From: Monilinia fructicola
Lineage: Eukaryota > Ascomycota > Leotiomycetes > Helotiales > Sclerotiniaceae
Assembly (NCBI GenBank): GCA_008692225.1
Contig: VICG01000005.1
Coordinates: forward strand, 1,893,001 to 1,957,000
DNA: 64,000 nucleotides
Direction of reading: 5' to 3'
Positions 12,014 through 20,846 of this stretch are shown one piece after another (position 1 is the first letter of the stretch; the number at the start of each line of letters is the position of its first letter). Position numbers and translations under genes: made by a program. The notes under the pieces were generated by a model. That model had not been told where the DNA came from. It searched no databases and saw only the letters and a list, made by a program, of their open reading frames with translations.

Positions 12014-15000
12014 TTATGTACATTGTAGTTCCCTGATTTCTCGATCCCTTCGTGCTATTTCTATTTGTCTTTCTTTGAGTTCCAATTCCTTATTTGCAAG
12101 TTGTATTCTTAAATCAGCTTGTCTGACTGATTCTTCCAATGTAGCAGTTATATTGCTTTGTTGTTGTTGTATTGGAACAGATTGCTGTCTACGTGATCTT
12201 CTTATTCTAGGTGGTCGGCCGCTACTACTATGATTATAATCAGAATTAGATAATTGAGAAGATTGATGATGAATCTGTTGCTCTTCAGGAATATCGTCAG
12301 ATAACAACAGATTGTTTTCTTGTGCAAATTGTTGATTCTTCTTTTGTTTTAATACTAAATGAATTATTAGCGAATGGAATTAAATCATTTAGAAAACGTT
12401 TAGAAAACGTTTAGAAAACGTTTTCTAAACGTTTATTAAACGTTTATCATTAGATTAAAATACTCACAACTTCTTTTTCGCCTTTCATTTATTCGATCAT
12501 ACACAGAACGACCTCGCCATGAGTTTGTAACCCCTAATATTGCATTATCTCGACCACCAAAATTGATTCGAAGATCATGCTTTCGCCCTCTAGTAAATAA
12601 TTGTTAGATTGATAGTAAAACGTTTAGAAAACGTTTTGAAAACGTTTAAAAAACACTTACTTTTCGATCGAAATAGCTAATGATAACGCTTTGCCATAAC
12701 GATTAGTTTGAGCTCCGCTTGCCTCTACTGCATTTGTATTTCGAATGCAATTTCGAAATGTTGCTTTATCCCCTAAAAAGAATTGCTCGTTTAAACCCGA
12801 AATAATCCAATCCCATTCTTTATGAGTGCACCATCCCATCATATCTGGACTTAAAAATAAAACTGTTAATAAACGTTTTCTAAACGTTTTCTAAACGTTT
12901 AAAGATAGAGACGTGAAAACCTACTAATCCTGTCGAACACATTCTAATAATGCATAGCAATCGTTTTTTGATTTTGCAATACTTATATCTTTTAGAAGAC
13001 CTGCATAACCATCATTTGCAATGATACTATTATCAATTCCTCTTTGATAATGTACCAAGCAATAAATCATAGTAGATTGAATGTGAAATTGCCATGGACG
13101 ATGCTGTGGATCAATATCACTTAAGAAACAACCCCAACCTAAATCATTATTGATATATTAGTTAAAAATTCGTTGAATATTGATTAAACGTTTTCTAAAC
13201 GTTTAAAAAACGTTTTCTAAACGTTTAGAAAATGAAATTTGCTTACCATTTGCTTGTTTTTGCACACATATCCACCACAATTGCTTTAATTCCATTCCCA
13301 TGAATATGATGAAAGTGAAGAGGTGGTTGATCAGCATTTTCCAATGCTTCATTAATACATCGATACCAATTTTTGAAAAGTTGGTAGAAACCCTCAGCAG
13401 TTTCAACGTCGGTATATACCCGTGAAAGCTGAGTTACTATAAAATGGTTAATATATAATCAAAAAACATTTATAAAGTATTTTCGAAGTGAATATACTAC
13501 ATACATTGATCAATGTTTTCTTGCTCTATATATTGAGCAAAAATGACTTCACGCCATTTGCCAGCTGTACGTTTATAACTGGTATCTATTTGAAAAGTAT
13601 CGAGATTTTTCAAATATAATGCTTGATCCAAATAAAAACAATGAATTTCTCGACGATCACCATAATTATACATTCGTCGAATGTATTGTTGTGTTCCGAA
13701 TTTATTGTAATGATTAGCTCTATAATCATACCATACACCTAATAATATTAGTTAATAGATTTGAAAACGTTTAGAAAACGTTTAGAAAACGTTTATTAAA
13801 ACGTTTTGAATATATTACTTACCAGCCCATTCAACACCGTAAGGATACCTATCAATCTGTTCCAGCATTGCGATTGCTTGAATTTTTGATTTGTTATTCC
13901 ATGCAGGATGTGCATTCATTAACTGCTCGATATTCAACTCTTGACAGAGTCGATTCATTCCTTCACTTGCAATGATATCACCTACAAATTGCATTAATTT
14001 TTCGTTTTTCTTGTTAAATAAATATAAAATATAAATTACTTACAATACCCACGTCCAAAGTTGATAAAGTTTTTAACTCGATCAACAATTAATTCAGTTA
14101 ATAAAGCAGGACTTCGGGATGGTGGTGGAGGCACATGTGTATGTTCACCGTGAGAAGTGATCAGAATATAAGGGTGGTCTTGAAGATCGATTGGAACAAT
14201 GATATTGAATGTTACATCGCATTCAATACGTTGCAATGGTTGATTTCCATCATGATGAGGAACACCTAAAAAACTATTAATAAATAAGATACAAAAACGA
14301 GTTGAAAACGATGTGAAAACGATTTAAAAACGTTTTGAAAACGTTTTCAATATAAGTTAAAAATGAGTTAAAAATGAGTTAAAAATGAGTTAAGTAGAAG
14401 TTGAAGACGTACCACAATCACTTCGACGTGTTTGAGTACCAAATACTTGAAAGCATTCAGATGGTTGATTAGGGTGAAATCCGTAAGTTAATAAATCCAT
14501 CATATATTCCCAATTGATTGGTCTTGTTGGATTGATAGTATGATAATAATGTTGAAAGAATTCATTATTATTAGTTATTTTATTGCAGCATATATAATAA
14601 CGTGCATCACCATTGAAGTTCTAATCAAAAATCAGCTTCAACACACTTCGAAAACGTTTTTAAAACGTTTAGAATGTGATTAAACTTACTGTAGTATTGA
14701 AATGTCGAACTTCTGGTACTCCATCGCATAGTATTGTCTCCCCAGTATTAGGATCAATTTTGTAGAATCCACAGCCATACTTTTCAAAATGCTTTTTAAC
14801 TGTATGATAAGTTCTAAAGAGGATGAGTTAGAAAATAGTAATAAAAAACGTATTCTAAACGTTTTCGAAATATTTTCAAAACGTTTTCATAATGATACAT
14901 ACGTTAATGTTTCTTTTTGTCCCAAACCAGCATTATATTCCTCAGCAAAAACACGTTGACTAGAATGTGTTCGAATCCGTTTGTCTTCCCAATCGCTTGA

Positions 15001-15700
15001 TGTCCAACTAGTATGCGAACTAGAAATATAATTTGATGCATGAAGACATGCATTTATTCCGCTGCATTTTTTGATTGTACGTTTAACCTGAATACCTCCC
15101 ATCCAATGTGAAATGGTAGTTTTCCTGTGAAGTGATGATCGATTTGTATGTGTTGAATATTGAATCTAATTATAATTTATTAACAAAATGCTTTAAAAAT
15201 GCTTTAAAAATGCTTTCGAAACGTTTTCTAAATGGTTTCTAAACGTTTTGAAAACATTTAGGATATACATACCTTTGAACATACTTTATCTGCTTGCTCA
15301 GGTGTCAATTCATGTACATTGATTAAATTGCCAATTCCTCGTTTCTGAAGTAGGGGGATATAATGGGCAATCAATCACATAATTGATTTGTTCAACACTT
15401 AATGGTTCTTGTGCTCTATCTGAAAGTAGAAATATTGGATTCTCTTGAAGATTATCTATTGCTTCCTATTTATAAACGATTAGAAAACGTTTTAGAAACG
15501 AGTTAAAAATGTGTTCAAATAATCTTACTTGAATATTTTCATCCAAAGGATATAATTCTGGTAGTTCATCCTCAACAATTCTCTCTTCCAACTAATTCGG
15601 TATCCCAATTAGAATATAAATGTTCTCCTTCTGGTAGGGTGATACCTAATTCGTGTATTGTAGCAAGACAAGAACGACGTAACCAAGTGATAGGATGCAT
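12014..15700 (-). pseudogene. Element gene C: Mutator-like DDE transposase, about 13 exons, several frame breaks
   Basis: Reading leftward from ATG 15700-15698, about 13 exons follow. Exons near 14266-14043 hold a GCM/WRKY-like zinc-binding segment (ECDVTFNIIVPIDLQDHPY, then SHGEHTHVPPPPSRSP). The catalytic core follows: first Asp in FQIDTSYKR (13586-13584), second in AIVVDM (13272-13270), C-x2-H in CLVH (13061-13050), and Glu in NTNAVEASGAQTNRYGK (12725-12723). This order fits Mutator-like transposases. The C terminus has an AT-hook-like GRPPRIRRSRR and a charged coiled-coil-like tail ending REIRELQCT. Frame breaks are seen near 15585-15592, at a GATT duplication (15369-15376) and at an A5 run (13256-13260). 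This many introns is unusual for a transposase. Catalytic residues are my alignment by eye. Confidence 0.7.
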
Positions 15701-15945
15701 TTTGAAAAGAGAACAATAAATGAAAGAAAGAAAGGAAAAATCTATAAATGAAAGGAATAAGAATCATTATTTAAACGTTTTCGAAATGTTTTCTAAACGT
15801 TTGATAAACGTGTTAAAAAAGATAAATAAATACGGTGGTTGGGAGTGGATCAATTGTATAATAATGCTATCTAAATGTTTTCTAAACGTTTTCGAAACGT
15901 TTAGAACTACGATGTGGATCCATATTGCACAAAGTTATGAATTCG

Positions 15946-15991
15946 GCAAAAGGTCGGGTGGACCTGCGCGACGTTTTGCGGTTGACCTTTT
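15946..15991. repeat. Right subterminal GC-rich module
   Basis: Holds GCAAAAGGTC (inverted copy of the left GACCTTTTGC), overlapping GTCGGGTGGAC at 15953-15963, and then GACCTTTT in direct orientation followed by a T run. The module thus repeats the left one partly inverted and partly direct. Confidence 0.6.
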
Positions 15992-16021
15992 TTTTTTAAG
16001 TGATGCCCCACAGGTCCATAT

Positions 16022-16048
16022 GAGCTCAGATGGACGTCCATCCGACCT
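16022..16048 (-). repeat. Right 27-bp inverted repeat of the element
   Basis: Perfect inverted partner of 7182-7208. The reverse complement reads AGGTCGG, then the palindrome core, then CTGAGCTC. Confidence 0.9.
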
Positions 16049-16056
16049 ACATACCT

Positions 16057-16064
16057 GTGCTAAT
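16057..16064. repeat. Candidate target-site duplication, right copy (GTGCTAAT)
   Basis: Direct-repeat partner of 7166-7173, in the same orientation and at the same 8-bp distance from the inverted repeat. Confidence 0.55.
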
Positions 16065-17650
16065 CAATCGTCCGACAAAGCGTAAACATTATTAAATTAG
16101 ATTCAATACAGCATCGACTGATTCGATTTCCGTGTCCACTCCATTTTGGGATTTTATCCCTGCGCTCAGTGTGTAAGGTCATCATGCACCTAGCGAAGTC
16201 TGATTGTCCCGGCCCCTCATCATATCTCTACCAGGTCCTGGGGTATGCCTATATCCCGATCGATATTTTGAGACTATGAACCGGGGTTACAGGATTCTGG
16301 GATTCTGGAAGTCAGAATACCAAATTAGATATTGATGCAATTGGCATGGCTGTCCACTCAATGCTCACTTCCTTGGAAACTGGTGAACACAGCCTGTCAT
16401 TCTTGGGCATGGTAATTGCAAGTACCTGTTGAATACGATGGTCCGGTGTGGTTCCCAACAACTACGAGGGTCCTAATGTTGATTGTCGCTTTGGATACTA
16501 TGCCTGCTTGGTTCATGCGTCTAGCTAGGTAGTAGGACGAGAGGTGTTCCGCATTCTCTTAGTGCACATCATGACAGAACCTTAAAGATACTTACGGTTT
16601 CAGAGCTTCATCTTGAAGTATTCAGAAATCAACATCAGATATTTGGAACACAGTTCTTGACGGGCCTACAACGCCCCCTGGACCTTGTCGTCAGAACTTG
16701 CATAGACGGATAATGTGGCGCCCCTTACAACCATCTCCACATCGTACTGCAGCTCACCCACAATACTCACGACTCTCCCGTTCTTCATATTCTAGATTCC
16801 ATAAAAAAAATTACTCCTCTTTTAGAGAATTCTCATCTAAATCAACCCCACCCTCAACTATAGGCAGCTCCCAGAATTTGGGCCTACGACGCATTAACGG
16901 TCCTCCCGCAATCGATAAGGCAAATTAGTCTCTCGTTTCCTAGTCGTTATTATTTCAGTAATCAATGCTCAATACTTCCAGCTTCTTTCGGATCCCCCAA
17001 AGTCATTTACTCTTACTCCTTTCAGGACTCACATGTATGGAACCTTCGGCAGATGGATATCGTTTTTGTCTCATTCTATTAACCTTGTATGAATTCCAGA
17101 TCCTGACATCAGATCATACCAATCCTTGGACAGCTAGAATCTCCCTCGTCTTCTAAAGGCTTGCTGCATCCCGATTCTGATGCAGCTAGCTGGGCTTGCA
17201 TGTCTAGAAAAACCTCCAATAGCTCCATAGATTGAGTTTTGTATCGTTCTATCTTATCCTTAACCCCAATAATCAAGCTACTTGGCCAAAGAACGGTACA
17301 CCGCAACTAGTTCTGCAATCTATATCGCCATACACCACTGCAGGAGGGCATTGTGCATGAGTTGAGTACCTCCAGGACGGCCGAAACCTCAGCTGCTCGC
17401 GTGCTCATAGCCTTCATCATTGTGTATGTGTATGTCAAATCATTTGTACATCTACTGCTGTAGTTGAGCATCGCGCCCTTGACGAAGCCCACCAACATCG
17501 GATTATCATCGATAGCTACCCTAAATCATACCGTAGGGCAAATCACTTGATGTAAATGGTGCTTAGGGATATCGAGTTTTAAAGGACTGACATTGTCATT
17601 CATTCGAAAACACGGCGAGAGGCTTTGCCCACTCCATCGGTGGAACAGTC
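16065..17650. other. Intergenic region right of the element
   Basis: No convincing intact gene. A plus frame at 16698-16928 (76 codons) is Ser/Arg-rich and unsupported. On the minus strand, 17498-17109 holds two neighbouring frames that look protein-like (see separate entry). The last few hundred bases must contain the promoter of the Zn2Cys6 regulator. Confidence 0.5.
17109..17498 (-). other. Possible gene relic
   Basis: Two successive minus-strand frames, GFVKGAMLNYSSRCTNDLTY with KAMSTRAAEVSAVLEVLN (17498-17307) and KDKIERYKTQSMELLEVFLD (17306-17109), have natural-looking helical composition. They are separated by in-frame stops. No family is recognised. They could be a decayed gene, or chance. 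Confidence 0.2.
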
Positions 17651-20100
17651 ATGACTGGTACAGGTCGTCGAGACCTGTCTAGACAACCAACCCTCGATCA
17701 GCATCTTCTCACACTCGAAAGCAATCAGACACAGCACTCTCAGCAGTTCCGAAGCTCGGCTCGGTCTTACGCGGATTTGAACTACCTTTTTGGCGCTCAA
17801 GAGACAATGATACTTGGACCTACCCCCAAACCAAACCGGCGAAAATCAACGCAAGGTACGGAGCATGTTAAGCATCGTCGAACAAGGTCTGGCTGCTATA
17901 CTTGTCGCAGTAGACGGGTGAAGGTACACGCCATTCTGCATTCAACTAAACGCGCGCTAACTTTCTAGTGCGATGAACACCGCCCAAAATGTGATAGTGA
18001 GATTACGTGCTTATATTCTCGGAGAATAGAGCTAACCTGAGAATGATAGGATGTACAAAAGGCAATCGAGAATGTGTATACCCAGATGTGCAGAAGTCGG
18101 GAAAGGGCGCTTCAAGCACATCTAAAGTTGGAAATCCAAAGCCTTCAGAAAGTCCTGGCTCATCGGAAGATGAGTACGAGGACCGGGATGTAGAACGTCT
18201 GGAGGTCATCCAAGATGAAGATGAGATTGGAGCTCAAGCTACACGCCCGGAAAATAGTTGGAATTCTAATGCTAGCGCACCGAATGCGCAATCTTCCTCC
18301 CTGACCAAGAGTACTACACGACAGAGCTCTGAAACCCCTTCATTGGTACAAGACAAAGGCTCTTCTCCGACACCTTCAACTGAAGGCTCGATCGGTTATT
18401 CTTCATTCGAACAAGGTGGCATTTCTCGACCCTATGACCAAACATTCGCGAACGATTCAGAATCATGCAAATTGAGGAGTGACTGGTCGCACTTACCGGC
18501 CGATCTACAATTTTATTTAAATTACTACCGTCAGAACATAACCTTCTTGCATTATAGTCTAAGGACCAACCATGGTGATTTTCTTCATACGTTATTATTG
18601 GACGCCGCCCTCCGTAGTGAGCCACTTCTCTATGCGGTCGTTGGGTTTTCAGCTTTCCAGTATGCTGTGGAGAAGCAAGAAGGCAAAATCCAAGATTTTT
18701 TACAATACTACAACAAGGCAGTATCCTTACTTCTAAGGTCATTGAAGAAAGGCGTTCAGCATACTACAGGCATGCTCTTGGCTATTTTACAGCTGGCAAC
18801 GATTGAGGTGAGCCCTGTAGATTATGATACCAGGATGATGAACTGATTGCTTGTAGGAATACCTTGGGGACTGGGCAAATCTTTTAGGTCATCAAAAGGC
18901 TGCATACGAAATCTTGGTAGATCTGTATTCTCCACAGACAATCTTTGAGACGGACTTGGGCCGGGCCCTTTTCGGCTGGTATACTCGTTTTGATGTCATG
19001 GCTGGAATTATGGGTGGTTTTGATTCCGCCATCCCCCGAGAATGGTTTTCTTACTCGGAAGAATATTTCGAGAATCGAATCGCGCAGGATCCAGATAACT
19101 TAGTATGGAGAATAGAACATCAGCTTTCAACGATGCGTCTCGTGGGTAAAGACATGTCAACACTGTTTGCGAAGAAAGGAAAGGGGGAAATTCCCCACGA
19201 ACAGTTTGTTGTTGAAAATACAAAGATGACCCAGAGAATGACGGATTGGAAGGCCAACATGGATCCGGCCCTATTAGATAGCCGGTTTTTGGTCACAGAC
19301 TTCGCTGGAACACAGAAAGATCCGGAAGGCCTTTTCGACCCATACATACCAGGTGTACTTTATAGTGGCCCGCTTTGGGTGGTCAATTTAGACCTGATGG
19401 ACTGGTATGCTATGTTCCTAATGCATGGCCTCCACACAGCTCAAGCGATGCAAGCACTTCCTGATGTGGAACATATGAACTACCTGGCCGAAAGCCTTTG
19501 TCAGCTATACGAGGCTATATTACACTACCCGGAGACACCCAAGGGGGCTGCTGTTGGCCTTCAAGGGGGTCTGGGTATTGCCGCATTCTTCTTACCAAAA
19601 GACGAAGCACATACTATGTGGATGCGCCGAAAGTTGGCAATGATAGAGTCCCAGGGGTAATGTGAATATCCACTCACATATGTTCTGCTGCTAACATGAA
19701 AACTAGTTTCATACAAACTTTGGCGTTCAGGAGCAAAATGGCCGAACTTTTTCGAGATAATTCTTGTATGCATTGGTGGTTACCGAATGATGAAATGTAT
19801 CACCCAATAATTCGATCCATTCGAAAATTTGTCGAGGATCGAACCTCATTGCCAAAAAACGCCGAGAGCAAGGATGTACAGGACATGAAAGCAGTTTTCT
19901 CTGCTATGGATGTTAGTGACCAGAGCGACTGTTCACCCCAAATGACTAGCAAGGGCAAATCTACAGCATCAGATGTTGATGTTGCTAGCAGTTCGGGGTG
20001 GTCACCTGCTCAAACAAATATGGATTGCAATCAGAGCGAATATGGAGGCGGCTATAATAACGAACAATCTTCTTGGAATAATCAAAGTGGTGGACATTGA
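17651..20100 (+). CDS. Zn2Cys6 transcription factor
   Basis: A fungal binuclear zinc-cluster regulator acting in the nucleus. Five exons: 17651-17923, 17969-17996, 18050-18807, 18857-19656 and 19707-20100, giving about 750 residues. Two introns interrupt the zinc cluster, which reads GCYTCRSRRVKCDEHRPKCD then RCTKGNRECVYP, with all six cysteines present (residues about 82-107). Next comes a Ser-rich acidic linker (SESPGSSEDEYEDRDVERLE), then a region of the fungal-specific regulator type from about residue 250 (DLQFYLNYYRQNITFLHYSL, later EEYLGDWANLLGHQKAAYEI and DLMDWYAMFLMHGL). The C terminus is Asn/Gln/Gly-rich and ends QSGGH. The 28-nt exon 2 is a micro-exon. The regulated pathway cannot be told from sequence, and no metabolic cluster lies beside it. 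Confidence 0.88.
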
Positions 20101-20846
20101 ACAAGGGCATATTTCGAATGCCTCGCTCCAAGTCATCATAAGGAATCATAAGGAAGCACCATGAACCATGCTTGGTGTCCCAGCTTCTTTCGTGGTGGTA
20201 CTGAAACTAATGGGCCGGACGTAAGAACGCAGTATTCTAATTTTTAAACTATACCTTGAGGGCGTTTCAACGGAAGCAAAGGATGATGTCCCCAGCTTCA
20301 ACACCGGAGTAATACTATTGCAATGATGGCATGACTGGAGTTCGAGGAGTCACGGAGCGGAGTCCTATATTCCCTGAAGGGAGGTATGAAGAGTGATTCG
20401 AGGAAAGCGTCACTTGTATTTGTTGGATGACGATGACCATAGACCTTGAACAACGATAGGCCTTGATATTGAGCTAAATAAACAAAGCGATATACAAAGT
20501 GTAGATAGATTTAACTCGGCATACATGCAAATATTTCTATATTCTTATCTACATGTTTCCAGAGAGCAATGCGGATTTCACTTGAGGTTGATGTAAATTG
20601 ATTGTTCCATGTTCCATGTTTGAAAAGTTCTTGGTGGTGAGGGTTCCTTGTAATCGACTATCCCAAAAGTAGATTACGGGGAGGCATGTGTCCATGCGCG
20701 CAATAAGGTTCCCCAAGCTTCATGAAATTCAATGGTTAATTGCGCGAACGACCAGACTTTCACATCACATCTTGAGGCGCACAAGTTCTCGTCCGAAATT
20801 GAAATATAGTACGAGTAAATTGATATCAGGGTTTAGAACATCAACC
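20101..20846. other. Intergenic region and probable not2 promoter
   Basis: Holds the 3' end region of the Zn2Cys6 gene and the upstream region of not2. A 138-codon frame (20688-21104) overlaps the not2 start and its first intron and is judged spurious. Confidence 0.6.

Larger units (their letters stand above)
7386..15906. repeat. Dispersed arrays of the palindrome AACGTT with 11-bp spacing
   Basis: By eye, about 80 copies of AACGTT (usually AAACGTTT) fall in some 28 clusters, for example 7386-7440, 8507-8590, 9195-9250, 11005-11060, 12390-12450, 13188-13232 and 13763-13806. Within clusters the units repeat every 11 bp, separated by short linkers such as TCTA, AGAA, TCAA or AATA. Nearly all clusters lie in introns or between genes; only about four copies fall in exons (10779, 10793, 10893, 11355). 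Variants with CG changed to TG or CA (AAATGTTT, AAACATTT, AATCATTT) are common, as expected from decay of CpG. The arrays stop at the element borders. Confidence 0.9.
7174..16056. mobile_element. About 8.9-kb DNA transposon, probably Mutator-like, with two zinc-finger genes and AACGTT arrays
   Basis: Seen directly: perfect 27-bp inverted repeats (7182-7208 and 16022-16048), an 8-bp direct repeat GTGCTAAT placed symmetrically 8 bp outside each, three multi-exon genes, and about 80 AACGTT palindromes confined to this interval. A transposase gene (12014-15700, minus) has candidate D, D and E residues plus a C-x2-H motif, as in Mutator-like DDE enzymes. Two paralogous zinc-finger genes (7782-9111 and 9817-11796, plus) converge on it with only 217 bp between the stop codons. 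This recalls maize MuDR (mudrA and mudrB convergent), but homology to mudrB is not implied. Several frame breaks in the transposase mean this copy is probably not autonomous. The family assignment is inference; the borders are well supported. Confidence 0.8.

Noticed and set aside
12014..15700. KDZ-, hAT- or Plavaka-type transposase
   Set aside because: The spacing and context of the Asp/Asp/Glu residues and the C-x2-H between the second Asp and Glu fit Mutator-like enzymes better; however this was judged by eye only.
7386..15906. CRISPR-like repeat array
   Set aside because: The AACGTT units are short, spaced 11 bp without unique spacers of 25-40 bp, in a eukaryotic intron-rich context with no cas genes.
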